From: Lachnospiraceae bacterium AC2031
GTDB taxonomy: Bacteria > Bacillota > Clostridia > Lachnospirales > Lachnospiraceae
Reading direction: 5' to 3'
Assembly: GCA_000687975.1 (NCBI GenBank)
Contig: JIAB01000001.1
Coordinates: 2,208,001-2,272,000 of the forward strand
Length of the DNA stretch: 64,000 nucleotides
The position numbers and the translations under genes are program-made. Below the pieces are notes generated by a model. That model ran no database searches and was not told the DNA's origin. It saw nothing but the letters and a program-made list of their open reading frames with translations. Below, one piece after another: positions 9,331 through 18,260 of this stretch (positions are counted from its first letter, which is position 1; each line of letters begins with the position of its first letter).

Positions 9331-11739
9331 ATGGAAGAAAACAATAACAATCAAAATAATAACAACGACAATCAGAAAAAACCGGGTGGCTTTAATGGAA
9401 TGATCGGAGCCATTGTGGTGGCAATAATCCTTTCCATAGTATTCATTATGGCTTTTAACAACTACAAAGCATCAGGGGAAAAAGAAATCTCCTATAACAA
9501 GTTCGTTGAGATGCTTGAGGCTGGAAATGTTAAAGATGTAGAAATCTATGAGAAGAAGATCAAGTTCACCCCGATCGGCGAAAATGTAAAGACTGAAAAT
9601 GTCACCTACTATGTTATTCGTACAGATGACTACAAGCTTATCGAAAGACTTGACAAAGCCGATGTTAAGTACACAGCGATCGATGAGGGTGGAAATGCTA
9701 TTCTCAGCCAGATTCTTTACTACGTAATACTTATCGCTGCTATGTATTTCATTACCATGCTGATCATGCGTCGTGTAGCAGGAAGCTCAGGCGGAATCAT
9801 GAACGTTGGTAAGTCTAATGCAAAGCTTTACGATATGACAAAGAATACAGGTGTAACATTTAGTGATGTTGCAGGTGAAGAGGAAGCGAAGGAGTCTCTT
9901 ACTGAGATGGTTGACTTCCTTAAGGAGCCAAAGAAGTATCTTGAGATTGGTGCCAGACTTCCAAAGGGTGCACTTCTTGTAGGTCCTCCAGGAACAGGTA
10001 AAACCCTCCTGGCCAAGGCCGTTGCAGGAGAGGCGGGAGTTCCATTTTTCTCGATGTCTGGTTCTGAGTTCGTAGAAATGTATGTTGGTGTCGGTGCGTC
10101 CCGTGTACGTGACCTTTTCAAGCAGGCAACTGCTAAGGCACCATGTATCATCTTCATCGACGAGATCGATGCTATCGGTCGAAGCCGTGATACCCGTCAT
10201 ATGGGCGGTGATTCAGAGCGTGAGCAGACACTTAACCAGTTGCTTTCTGAGATGGACGGTTTCGATTCTGAGAAGGGTATCATTATCCTTGCAGCTACTA
10301 ACAGACCTGAGGTTCTTGATAAGGCGTTACTTCGTCCAGGTCGTTTCGATAGACGAGTTATCGTTGAGAAACCTGACCTTAAGGGTCGAGAAGATATCCT
10401 GAAGGTTCATGCCAAGGATGTTAAGCTGGATGAGACAGTTGATCTTCATGAGATAGCTAACGTAACATCTGGATCAGTTGGTGCTGATCTTGAAAATATC
10501 ATCAACGAGGCTGCGCTTACTGCAGTTCGTAAGGGAAGACGTTTCGTTTGTCAGAATGATATCCTTGAGTCAATTGAGGTTGTCTTCGCAGGTAAAGAGA
10601 AGAAGAATAACATTTTATCCGCAGAAGAGAAGAGTGTAGTTGCCTTCCATGAGGCAGGACATGCGCTCCTATCAGTACTGCAGAAGAATACAATGCCAGT
10701 TCAGAAGATCACTATCGTTCCTCGTACAAAGGGTTCCCTGGGTTATGTATGGCAGGCGCCTGAGGAAGAGAAGAATCTTGAGACAAAGGCAGAGCTTGAG
10801 GCAGATATCGTAATCGCTGTTGGTGGACGTGCTGCAGAGGCACTTAAGTTCCCATCAGTTACAAACGGTGCGTCAAATGATATCGAACAGGCTACTCGTA
10901 TCGCAAGAACCATGGTTACCATGTACGGTATGTCGGAGCGTTTCGGTATGGTTCAGCTTGAGGGAATCACTGGTGAGTACCTTGATAGAAGAAGAGTTCT
11001 TGAGTGTTCAGATGAGACAGCAACTCTTGTTGATGAAGAAGTTAAGACAATCATCAATAATGCTTATGCTAGAGCATATAAGCTTCTTTCAGACAACATT
11101 GAAATCCTTGATGCAGTTGCTACATTCCTTATTGATCATGAGACCATCACAGGTAAGGAATTCATGGAGATCTACAACCAGATAACTGGTGGTGTTGCTC
11201 CGCAGATAGATAAGGCTGTATCACTTACTTCTGGAAGCGCTTCAAATGTTACTAGAGTTTCAAGTGCTACAAAGAAGTCAAAGGAAGCTCTTAAGGCTCT
11301 CGGTGCAGAATCAGTTACTAAAGCGGAAAAGGCTGGTCTTAAGGTTGGTGAGAAGCTGAAGGAGAAGCTAAAGAAGCAGAAGAAAAAGAAAGCTAAGGAA
11401 GATAAGGCTGCTGAAAAGGCTCAGCCTAAGGCAGCTAAGTCTAAGGACAAGGTTAAGGACAAATATAAAGTATATGTTAGTCCAGAGTTTGAGGCAAAGC
11501 GTAACGAACTTCTAAAGGATGAAGAATCCTATGATGTAGATGTGGATAATGTTACAGAACAGCTTACTGAGGATATGGCACCTAACACTGATACAGAGAC
11601 AGTTGAATCAGCAAAGGTTGAGGAAACAAATGTTGAAGTAGAAAGTGCAGATGAAGCGCCAGTAGAGACAGAAAGCACAGATGAGACACCTGAAGCTACA
11701 GAAGAAAAGCCTAAGATGCCTTGGGAAAGCGAAGAGTAA
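9331..11739 (+). CDS. ftsH: ATP-dependent zinc metalloprotease FtsH with long charged C-terminal tail
   Basis: Membrane-anchored AAA+ protease that extracts and degrades membrane and soluble proteins. Two N-terminal membrane helices (about residues 23-43 and 127-150) flank an extracytoplasmic segment. The AAA module has Walker A GPPGTGKT (218-225), Walker [10 protein letters not shown] and the second-region-of-homology GRFDRRV. The zinc site HEAGH is at 440-444. From about residue 640 the protein carries an extra 160-residue tail, first Lys/Ala rich ([15 protein letters not shown]), then acidic with [14 protein letters not shown]-like repeats; typical FtsH ends near residue 640-660. The tail ends in the motif PWESEE. 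A strong bidirectional hairpin follows at 11771. Confidence 0.97.
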   Translation: MEENNNNQNNNNDNQKKPGGFNGMIGAIVVAIILSIVFIMAFNNYKASGEKEISYNKFVEMLEAGNVKDVEIYEKKIKFTPIGENVKTENVTYYVIRTDDYKLIERLDKADVKYTAIDEGGNAILSQILYYVILIAAMYFITMLIMRRVAGSSGGIMNVGKSNAKLYDMTKNTGVTFSDVAGEEEAKESLTEMVDFLKEPKKYLEIGARLPKGALLVGPPGTGKTLLAKAVAGEAGVPFFSMSGSEFVEMYVGVGASRVRDLFKQATAKAPCIIFIDEIDAIGRSRDTRHMGGDSEREQTLNQLLSEMDGFDSEKGIIILAATNRPEVLDKALLRPGRFDRRVIVEKPDLKGREDILKVHAKDVKLDETVDLHEIANVTSGSVGADLENIINEAALTAVRKGRRFVCQNDILESIEVVFAGKEKKNNILSAEEKSVVAFHEAGHALLSVLQKNTMPVQKITIVPRTKGSLGYVWQAPEEEKNLETKAELEADIVIAVGGRAAEALKFPSVTNGASNDIEQATRIARTMVTMYGMSERFGMVQLEGITGEYLDRRRVLECSDETATLVDEEVKTIINNAYARAYKLLSDNIEILDAVATFLIDHETITGKEFMEIYNQITGGVAPQIDKAVSLTSGSASNVTRVSSATKKSKEALKALGAESVTKAEKAGLKVGEKLKEKLKKQKKKKAKEDKAAEKAQPKAAKSKDKVKDKYKVYVSPEFEAKRNELLKDEESYDVDVDNVTEQLTEDMAPNTDTETVESAKVEETNVEVESADEAPVETESTDETPEATEEKPKMPWESEE

Positions 11740-11770
11740 TTCATTATCTATAGAATTAACGAGATAGTAA

Positions 11771-11810
11771 AAGCGACAAACGAGATATAATTCGTTTGTC
11801 GCTTCTTTTT
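11771..11810. terminator. Rho-independent terminator between convergent ftsH and 11816 gene
   Basis: AAGCGACAAACGA (11771-11783) pairs with TCGTTTGTCGCTT (11792-11804), followed by TTCTTTTT. The convergent arrangement suggests it serves both strands, though the T-run is best on +. Confidence 0.88.
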
Positions 11811-11815
11811 ATATG

Positions 11816-12940
11816 TTAATCTACTTTACGTGATGGAGTATAGATATATTGTCTTGCAATCCTTTGTTCTGGTTTAAGGTCAAATGTATAAAGAAATATA
11901 AGGAACATCCATTCTAAAGGCTTCATCAATATGTATACAAAATCTGCCCTGGTCGGAGTCGTAATCTTTCTCGATATAGGATAGCCGTATGTATCATATA
12001 TATACCTGATTCTTCTGTGGAATCTTGGCATTTTCTCTTGAATCAGTTCTTCAAATGCATTTGCAATACATAACTGACGATTAACAACTATTGTTTCATT
12101 TCTTCTTGTACCGAGCCTTAGGGGTTTTACTACTTTTTTATGTCCTCCGGCTGCCACTGTACATAGATAGTGTCCGTCGTATTCAAGCGGTGGTGGCGGA
12201 ATCTGCTGCGAGAATGTCCAGTCAGCAGTTTCTGTGAATGCCTTGATCGGTGCGTCTAGTCCCTGTCCCAATAGTACAAATATGATCTCTATTAGTGCTA
12301 TCACAAAGAAAAGAACAATACATACAAATATAGAATACTTTGATAAGCTGTTTACAATGTTGTAGAAACGATTAAAGCATTTTTTCTCGCTATCTGAAGA
12401 TGCTCTATCTCTATATAATTCTGCCTCTTCCTTCATATGTCTGTGGATTACTCTCGCTGATAGAAGCAGAATACTAAAATGATATAAGTATAGTAGATAA
12501 TCTTCGCCATCTACATTTTTACTGATCTGAATAGCATATGCTATCTGAATGACATTCATCAAAGCAAGGAAGCTGATTGATACAGCTGCTACTAGTGGTG
12601 ACAACCTATCTGCACGTTCATATAGTAAAATAAAGTATCCAAGAAAACCTAAGAATATTATACAGTCTATTAACCAATATTTAGATGAGAGGGTATTGTG
12701 GTATTGCATTGAATTAATCTGCACATCCCAATCACCAGCCAGTTCATAATTCAGAGCAAAGAGTCCTAGATAGAAGACTCCCCCAATTAATATAGTCAGA
12801 GTTGCTATAAGCTTCTCCAGCTTTGGTTTCTTAGCTATGCAGTTGTATATATTCCATACAATAAGTACCCCTGGAATTACAAAGGCTACAAAAACAAAGA
12901 TTATTATTGTTATGATATCGTCGATAGCCCATGAGTTCAT
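11816..12940 (-). CDS. Multi-pass membrane protein of unknown function (DUF6688-like)
   Basis: A 374-residue protein with about seven hydrophobic segments: two near the N-terminus, several between residues 85 and 165, one at about 195-225 and one near 335-355. A conserved-looking soluble region (PPPPLEYDGHYLCTVAAGGH, then RLGTRRN, VVNRQLCIANAFEELI) lies between the last two. I associate this pattern with the uncharacterised DUF6688 family, from memory only. GAGGG upstream of the ATG at 12940 (reverse strand) supports the start. It is monocistronic and divergent from the lipoprotein gene at 13101. Confidence 0.8.
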   Translation of the reverse strand: MNSWAIDDIITIIIFVFVAFVIPGVLIVWNIYNCIAKKPKLEKLIATLTILIGGVFYLGLFALNYELAGDWDVQINSMQYHNTLSSKYWLIDCIIFLGFLGYFILLYERADRLSPLVAAVSISFLALMNVIQIAYAIQISKNVDGEDYLLYLYHFSILLLSARVIHRHMKEEAELYRDRASSDSEKKCFNRFYNIVNSLSKYSIFVCIVLFFVIALIEIIFVLLGQGLDAPIKAFTETADWTFSQQIPPPPLEYDGHYLCTVAAGGHKKVVKPLRLGTRRNETIVVNRQLCIANAFEELIQEKMPRFHRRIRYIYDTYGYPISRKITTPTRADFVYILMKPLEWMFLIFLYTFDLKPEQRIARQYIYTPSRKVD

Positions 12941-13071
12941 TTTGACTTCCCTCGATTCATTTAAGATGAGGTGAGTATAACTCTTTAAGAACTGGATGTC
13001 AACAAAAATATATCGAGAAACGATAAAAAATATTTGAATAACAACATTAAAAGGATTACGATGTAAGTATA

Positions 13072-13080
13072 TGATATAAT
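13072..13080 (+). promoter_or_regulatory. Extended -10 promoter of the VanY lipoprotein gene
   Basis: TGATATAAT (TG plus TATAAT at 13075-13080) stands 20 bases before the start codon. No good -35 box is seen, as is usual for extended -10 promoters. The transcript would have a leader of only about 14 bases. Confidence 0.5.
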
Positions 13081-13100
13081 AACCTCTGGAGGATTTTACT

Positions 13101-14741
13101 ATGAAGAAATCTATTAAAGTATTTGCGAGTGTACTAGCTGCATTTTCTCTTGCATCATGTGGAATAAATCAGGGGGATATAAACGGTGCGGATGGTACGA
13201 CGGAGATCATATCTGAAGAGCCTGATATCGCAACTTCAGACGACGCATCTATGGATGCATCTCAAAATGATGCTGAAGAGTATGTTGTTCAGCCTGCTCC
13301 AGTTACGGTTGAAGGTAGACCTGAGGAGGAAGGGAGCCTTGCTCCTGAGAATAGATATAGCCTAGCGGGTGTACACGAGGTTGATGGCAGGCAGGGTGTT
13401 GCTTATGGTGATGAATGTTACTATATAAGTGGAAGCGCAACGCTCACGAGGTATGACAGCGAGTGGAATAAAGTTTCTGAGGCGGAGGATCCATTTGCAG
13501 GATTCGAAAATGAAGTGAATCATATCGGAGATATAGATGTCTATGACGGAAAGATATACGCTGGTGTAGAATATTTCATGGACGGAGAGTCTAAGAATAT
13601 TCAGATAGCAGTATACGATGCAGAAAGTTATCAGCTAGTTGATACCTATAGTTTTGATGAGTCAAGCGGACAGACAGAGGTATCTGGTATAGCAGTAGAT
13701 CCGGATTCTGGCTCCATATGGATGACATCCTGGACGGGTGATGAGAGCGGTAGATATCTGTATAGGTACGATCTGGAAAATGGATCCTATAAGGGAAAGG
13801 TTCATTTGCAGTGTCCACCTCAGTGGCTGCAGGGTATTGCATACTATAACGGATGCCTCTATATGACGGCAGATGACGGAACAGCAGATCTAGGCGAACC
13901 TGATCATGTATATAAGACTAGAATCGCAGAGGATTCTACAACGGCAACTGTAGTGCTTGAGAGAACTCTTGATGATGTGACGCTTCAAGGCGAGGTTGAG
14001 GGAATCAGTTTTGATAAGACCAGTGGTCAGATGCTCATCAGTTACAACAGAGGTTCACAGATTGTACTCGGTATGGTGAAGGGCTTCTACGAAGGTTATA
14101 CGGAAGAAATCCATGAGGTATTCCTTTATAACATCGAAGGCTTCAAGCGAGAGTATTCATTTGAAGAGATAGATGAATGTGTGGATGGCTCGGGGTGGAA
14201 TCTGATTCTGGTCAATAAGGATAATCCTGTACCGGATGATTATTCAGTCAGTCTTACAGATCTTTCTAACGGTAAGCAGGTTGATACCAGAATCTATCCT
14301 GCACTCCAGAAGATGTTCGATGATGCGAGAGATAGCGGAATAGACCTCTTCGTGAGAGAGGGGTACCGTACTAGAGAAGATCAGCAGAGTATTATGGATA
14401 ATAGAATCCAGGAGTATGAGGCTCAGGGCTACACCGCTGAGGAAGCGGAAGATATGGCTAAGCAATATGTTGCGATCCCTGGAACAAGTGAGCATGAGCT
14501 GGGAATCAGCGTGGATATCAATGCGAACAGTAATATCAGTTCGGATGATGTTGTATATTCCTGGTTAAATGAAAATGCATACAAGTATGGATTTATTAAG
14601 AGATATCCAGAAGATAAGATAGATATCACAGGAATCAACAATGAACCGTGGCATTACCGATTCGTAGGACAGGAGGCGGCAAAGGAAATGAAGGACCTTG
14701 GCTACTGTCTCGAAGAATATATTGATTACAAATCTCAGTAA
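13101..14741 (+). CDS. Lipoprotein with propeller-like domain fused to a D-alanyl-D-alanine carboxypeptidase (VanY family)
   Basis: The first 20 residues form a lipoprotein signal (MKKSIKVFASVLAAFSLASC) with the lipobox Cys at residue 20, followed by an acidic linker. Residues about 80-370 contain repeated short beta units (GDIDVYDGKIYAGVEYF, VSGIAVDPDSGSIWMTSW, GIAYYNGCLYMTADDG, VEGISFDKTSGQMLISYN), which look like the blades of a propeller. The last 170 residues are a VanY-type zinc DD-carboxypeptidase: REGYRTREDQQ, then H465, D472 (SEHELGISVDIN) and H518 (EPWHYRF) as metal ligands. VanY enzymes trim the terminal D-Ala from peptidoglycan stems. GGAGG precedes the ATG. The fusion is not one I know as standard. 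Confidence 0.87.
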   Translation: MKKSIKVFASVLAAFSLASCGINQGDINGADGTTEIISEEPDIATSDDASMDASQNDAEEYVVQPAPVTVEGRPEEEGSLAPENRYSLAGVHEVDGRQGVAYGDECYYISGSATLTRYDSEWNKVSEAEDPFAGFENEVNHIGDIDVYDGKIYAGVEYFMDGESKNIQIAVYDAESYQLVDTYSFDESSGQTEVSGIAVDPDSGSIWMTSWTGDESGRYLYRYDLENGSYKGKVHLQCPPQWLQGIAYYNGCLYMTADDGTADLGEPDHVYKTRIAEDSTTATVVLERTLDDVTLQGEVEGISFDKTSGQMLISYNRGSQIVLGMVKGFYEGYTEEIHEVFLYNIEGFKREYSFEEIDECVDGSGWNLILVNKDNPVPDDYSVSLTDLSNGKQVDTRIYPALQKMFDDARDSGIDLFVREGYRTREDQQSIMDNRIQEYEAQGYTAEEAEDMAKQYVAIPGTSEHELGISVDINANSNISSDDVVYSWLNENAYKYGFIKRYPEDKIDITGINNEPWHYRFVGQEAAKEMKDLGYCLEEYIDYKSQ

Positions 14742-14747
14742 AAAAAT

Positions 14748-14784
14748 AGGCAAGGTGTTTGAGAAAACCTCAAATGCCTTGCCT
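14748..14784. terminator. Convergent terminator
   Basis: AGGCAAGG..TTTGAG (14748-14763) pairs with CTCAAA..CCTTGCCT (14769-14784). The run of six A at 14741-14746 gives a T-run on the reverse strand, so it mainly serves the nucleotidase gene; the forward T-run is weak. Confidence 0.8.
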
Positions 14785-14790
14785 TATTAT

Positions 14791-15384
14791 TTATGATAAT
14801 TCGTCGAGTGTCTTTCCGTATGGTGGAAGGAACTCATCTACGAAGTCCTTCACCTCAGGAAGTTCTTCGGATAACTTGTCTAGTGATTTTCCAATAGATG
14901 CCTTAGCAGTCTTAAACTCTGTATTGCCAGCCTTTTCTTCTTCGATACATTTGATATATGCAGATATCTTATCGGCGGCTTTAACCAGGCGTCTAAGATA
15001 ATGATCTTCTGTAGTATTATCTGTCTTATATATCTTCTCGAAGGCTGGACGAAGATCAGAAGGAAGCTTCTGAAGGAGCTTATATTCTGCTATCTTCTCC
15101 ACCTCTTTATAAGCTTCTTTAATCTCTGGGTTATAGTACTTAACTGGTGTTGGCATATCGCCAGTGATTATCTCGGAAGAATCGTGATATAGACCGATAA
15201 GTGCGGCACTGTTCTCATCGAGATTTCTGTCATATCTGACATTTCCGATAACAGCAAGGGCGTGAGCTATCATAGCTACTTCAAGGCTATGTTCGCTTAG
15301 CGTCTCATTTCGAGAATTTCTCATAAGCGCCCAGCGGTCGATATACTTCATTCTTGATATAGTTGCAAAAAAGTTATATTCCAT
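14791..15384 (-). CDS. yfbR: HD-domain 5'-deoxynucleotidase, YfbR family
   Basis: The 197 residues align along their length with E. coli YfbR as I remember it: FFATISRMKYIDRW, LMRN.R.E..SEHSLEVAMIAHALA, YHDSSEIITGDMPTPVKYYN and IEEEKAGNTEF. The HD-type metal site is H of SEHS, HD of YHDSSE, and a later Asp (VKAADKISAY). YfbR hydrolyses deoxynucleoside 5'-monophosphates, and would help set dNTP pools. I chose the ATG at 15384 (reverse strand) with GGTGGG five bases upstream; a GTG at 15393 is an alternative. A tRNA gene on the same strand lies 50 bases upstream. Confidence 0.9.
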   Translation of the reverse strand: MEYNFFATISRMKYIDRWALMRNSRNETLSEHSLEVAMIAHALAVIGNVRYDRNLDENSAALIGLYHDSSEIITGDMPTPVKYYNPEIKEAYKEVEKIAEYKLLQKLPSDLRPAFEKIYKTDNTTEDHYLRRLVKAADKISAYIKCIEEEKAGNTEFKTAKASIGKSLDKLSEELPEVKDFVDEFLPPYGKTLDELS

Positions 15385-15433
15385 ATATCCCACCTACATA
15401 AATCGTGAGTTCTAATAATGAGTAAAAAAAAGA

Positions 15434-15506
<73 letters not shown>

Positions 15507-15586
15507 ATACAAGCGTTAATATATCACAAACTGGTACTTTTCTCAATATAAAAGTGAAGTAACGAGTCCTTCTGAACGAGATAAAA

Positions 15587-15605
15587 ACCTAGTAACCTTA
15601 TAGGT
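15587..15605. promoter_or_regulatory. ACCTA-N9-TAGGT palindrome, site 1
   Basis: ACCTA (15587-15591), nine bases, TAGGT (15601-15605). The same motif with the same 9-base spacing occurs twice upstream of metQ. TATAAT at 15622-15627 could be a -10 box with the palindrome over the -35 region, consistent with a repressor operator. Confidence 0.6.
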
Positions 15606-15728
15606 AAAAACTATAAAGAATTATAATTATTCGGGATTAGACAGTAACGTGGTCTAGCGGTAATATAAAGCACATCAAAGGGATCCCAAAAGACATAAAA
15701 AATTAGAATTAGATAAGGAGATACCATC

Positions 15729-16283
15729 ATGGCAAGAATTAAATTATTAGAATTAGAGGAAACAACAGGAGCAGAGAAGGAAAGATACGAAGAACTCGCA
15801 GGAAGAAATGCAGTTACAAATATGAAGAGAGGTCTTCTTAATGACGCAGCTACATACGATGCATATATGGCTTGGTACACATCATGGAATCGTCTTGTAG
15901 AAGTTATCGGCGAGAAGGACGCAATCCTTTATGCTCATTCAATATCAACAACAAACTCATGTCAGTTATGCTCACTGTTCTTCATCAGTGACGTTAAGGG
16001 TCTTGGACTTGATCCAGCAAACCTTCAGTATGATGAGAAGGAGCAGGCACTTGCTTCACTTGGACAGCAGATAGTTAAGAATCCTACAGCAGTTTCAGAT
16101 GAGTTATTTGATACTCTTAAGAAGTTCTGGACAGATCAGGAAATCGTAGTAATCGTTGGTTTTGCAGGTCAGATGATCGCAACAAACAACTTTAACTCAG
16201 TACTTAAGATAGATGTTGATCAGAGACTTCTTCCAATTATTAATGAGTTTAAGCCAGCTACTTGGAGAGAGAATATCAAATAA
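15729..16283 (+). CDS. Carboxymuconolactone decarboxylase / AhpD-like protein
   Basis: A 184-residue all-helical protein of the AhpD/CMD superfamily. The diagnostic redox motif is visible as NSCQLCSLFF (C-x2-C at about residues 78-81) after a helix with YAHSIST; members with this motif often act as peroxidase or disulfide partners. AAGGAG lies 8 bases before ATG 15729. It is followed by a terminator, then the methionine transporter genes. The shared ACCTA-N9-TAGGT site with metQ suggests a role in the same sulfur-related regulon, by inference. The exact substrate is unknown. Confidence 0.8.
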   Translation: MARIKLLELEETTGAEKERYEELAGRNAVTNMKRGLLNDAATYDAYMAWYTSWNRLVEVIGEKDAILYAHSISTTNSCQLCSLFFISDVKGLGLDPANLQYDEKEQALASLGQQIVKNPTAVSDELFDTLKKFWTDQEIVVIVGFAGQMIATNNFNSVLKIDVDQRLLPIINEFKPATWRENIK

Positions 16284-16318
16284 TTAGAGTTGGCATGATA
16301 ATACAAAGTATCTAAGAG

Positions 16319-16346
16319 GGCTGCTAACTTTTTAGCAGCCTTTTTT
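16319..16346 (+). terminator. Rho-independent terminator
   Basis: GGCTGCTAA (16319-16327) pairs with TTAGCAGCC (16332-16340), followed by six T. It separates the AhpD-like gene from metN, although no separate strong metN promoter is obvious in the 36 bases between. Confidence 0.9.
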
Positions 16347-16382
16347 ATATATAAGGAATACAGAAGATAAAGGGTTAGAACT

Positions 16383-17429
16383 ATGGCAGAGAAAACAAAG
16401 GTCTTTGAACTGACGGACGTTACAAAGGTCTATAAAAATGAAGGAAAAGAATTTACCGCACTTAAGAACGTGAATCTAGATATCTACGAAGGCGAAATCT
16501 TTGGAATCATCGGAATGAGTGGTGCAGGTAAGTCAACTCTCGTAAGAACGCTCAACCGCCTGGAGGATGTAAGCAAGGGCGAAGTAAAGTTCTACGGAGA
16601 AGAACTAGGCACGCTTAAGGCGAGAGAACTTCGAAATGTTCGTCAGTCTATCTCGATGATATTCCAGGGCTTCAATCTTCTGATGCAGAAGACAGTTCTG
16701 GAAAATGTTATGCTCCCTCTTCGAATAGCAGGAGTCAGCAGATCAGAACGTAAGAAGAAGGCGCTGGAAATGCTGAAGGTTGTTGGGCTTGAAGATAAGA
16801 AGAAATCATTTCCAGCCCAGCTATCTGGTGGACAGAGACAGCGTGTAGCTATTGCAAGAGCACTTACAAATGATCCAAAGGTTCTTCTCTGTGACGAAGC
16901 AACTTCGGCACTTGATCCTAAAATAACAGAGGAGATACTTGATCTCTTGCAGGAGATTAACAGAACTCGCAAGCTCACGGTTATTATAATCACTCACGAG
17001 ATGTCAGTTGTTGAAAAAATCTGCGACAGGGTAGCGATAATAGATGATGGAAATCTTGTAGAAGTAGGAGAAGTGCAGGAAGTCTTCACAAATCCGAAGT
17101 CTGAAGCTGCAAAGCGTCTGGTGCTTCCAAGAGATGAAGAGTTCGAGAATATATCATCTCAAACTAGCGGCGTGAATCAGTTTGAACCTTCCAGTGAGGA
17201 AAGCCGAGTTATAAGAATCGCATTTGACGGTCAGGCTGCTGGACGACCATTCATATCCGAACTTGTAGAGGACACAGGAGAGAAGGTCAATATCCTGAGT
17301 GCCAACACAAAAAGTGTCGGAGGAACGGCTTACGGCCAGATGGTTCTGGAACTGCCTGAGGGAAAGAAACATCAGGAGATTGTTTTAGAATACTTTAAGA
17401 AGAATGGACTCAGCGTTATAGCTGTATAG
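16383..17429 (+). CDS. metN: Methionine ABC transporter, ATP-binding protein
   Basis: ATPase of the MetNIQ importer for methionine and related compounds. The 348 residues hold Walker A GMSGAGKS (44-51), the signature LSGGQRQRVA (147-156), Walker B VLLCDEATSALDP and the switch His in IITHEMS. The extra C-terminal 80 residues (about 265-348) fit the NIL regulatory domain through which intracellular methionine inhibits transport. metI follows after 11 bases with its own GGAGG, so the two are coupled. metQ is transcribed separately behind 166 bases of operator-bearing DNA. Confidence 0.93.
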   Translation: MAEKTKVFELTDVTKVYKNEGKEFTALKNVNLDIYEGEIFGIIGMSGAGKSTLVRTLNRLEDVSKGEVKFYGEELGTLKARELRNVRQSISMIFQGFNLLMQKTVLENVMLPLRIAGVSRSERKKKALEMLKVVGLEDKKKSFPAQLSGGQRQRVAIARALTNDPKVLLCDEATSALDPKITEEILDLLQEINRTRKLTVIIITHEMSVVEKICDRVAIIDDGNLVEVGEVQEVFTNPKSEAAKRLVLPRDEEFENISSQTSGVNQFEPSSEESRVIRIAFDGQAAGRPFISELVEDTGEKVNILSANTKSVGGTAYGQMVLELPEGKKHQEIVLEYFKKNGLSVIAV

Positions 17430-17440
17430 GAGGTGACGAA

Positions 17441-18094
17441 ATGACTGATTATATAAGGGATGCAATCATAAAAGGAATATTTGAGACGCTTGAGATGACA
17501 GTTCTCTCATCAATCTTTTCATATCTTATAGGTCTTCCTCTCGGAGTTGCACTATATGTAACTTCAAAGGGCAGACTCTTCGAGAATCGACCAGTTAATA
17601 CAGTGGTGGGACTTATAGTGAATGTATTCAGATCACTACCGTTCCTTATACTACTGGTGCTGCTCATTCCATTTACCAGACTTATTGTCGGTTCTTCTAT
17701 AGGAACTACAGCAACTATAGTTCCACTTACTATCGGAGCTATACCTATCGTAGCAAGAATGGTGGAGTCCTCGCTAAATGAGGTACCTTCGGGCATCATC
17801 GAAGCAGCTAACTCTATGGGCGCAAGTCCACTCTTTATAATAGTACATTTTATACTTCCAGAAGCATTTCCATCACTTCTTCTGGGAGCGGCTATAAATA
17901 TAGCTACTGTACTCGGATACTCAGCGATGGCTGGTGTTATCGGTGGTGGTGGACTTGGAGCGATAGCACTTCAGTACGGATATTATAGATACGAGAAGAC
18001 AGTTCTTTGGGTAACAGTTTCCATACTGGTCATTATGGTAATGCTGATTCAGGAGGCTGGTGTACTTCTATCTAAGCGTTCTCGTAAGGTGTAA
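17441..18094 (+). CDS. metI: Methionine ABC transporter, permease
   Basis: A 217-residue integral membrane protein with five hydrophobic segments and the binding-protein-dependent permease EAA loop (EAANSMGASPLFIIVHFILPEA at about 123-145; coupling helix to MetN). MetI forms the translocation pore. AGGAGGTG lies 7 bases upstream of ATG 17441. Family and position between metN and metQ agree. Confidence 0.93.
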   Translation: MTDYIRDAIIKGIFETLEMTVLSSIFSYLIGLPLGVALYVTSKGRLFENRPVNTVVGLIVNVFRSLPFLILLVLLIPFTRLIVGSSIGTTATIVPLTIGAIPIVARMVESSLNEVPSGIIEAANSMGASPLFIIVHFILPEAFPSLLLGAAINIATVLGYSAMAGVIGGGGLGAIALQYGYYRYEKTVLWVTVSILVIMVMLIQEAGVLLSKRSRKV

Positions 18095-18112
18095 GTTCCA
18101 GTCTTATAACAA

Positions 18113-18131
18113 ACCTATATTGCATATAGGT
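18113..18131. promoter_or_regulatory. ACCTA-N9-TAGGT palindrome, site 2
   Basis: A perfect 19-base palindrome with arms ACCTATAT and ATATAGGT around TGC. An additional half-site ACCTAT is at 18135-18140. TATAGA at 18148-18153 could be a -10 box, putting the palindrome over the -35 element. Confidence 0.7.
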
Positions 18132-18201
18132 CCAACCTATAAGTAAGTATAGAAATTAAGGATTTGTTTTTAACGAAGAGAAGTATTATAGTAAGCACAT
18201 A

Positions 18202-18232
18202 GTTAAAACCTATTTACCCCATAGGTTTTAAC
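18202..18232. promoter_or_regulatory. ACCTA-N9-TAGGT palindrome, site 3 with metQ promoter
   Basis: Arms of 12 bases, GTTAAAACCTAT (18202-18213) and ATAGGTTTTAAC (18221-18232), are perfectly complementary around 7 bases. A likely -35 TTTACC (18213-18218) sits in the centre and -10 TATAGG (18236-18241) follows after 17 bases, so a protein bound here would block the metQ promoter. Confidence 0.75.
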
Positions 18233-18260
18233 AAATATAGGGATACATGGAGGAAAAATC

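Noticed and set aside
18095-18260. SAM-type riboswitch ahead of metQ
   Set aside because: Expected because methionine uptake genes often carry one, but no S-box or SMK motif and no terminator are seen; the region holds ACCTA-N9-TAGGT palindromes instead.
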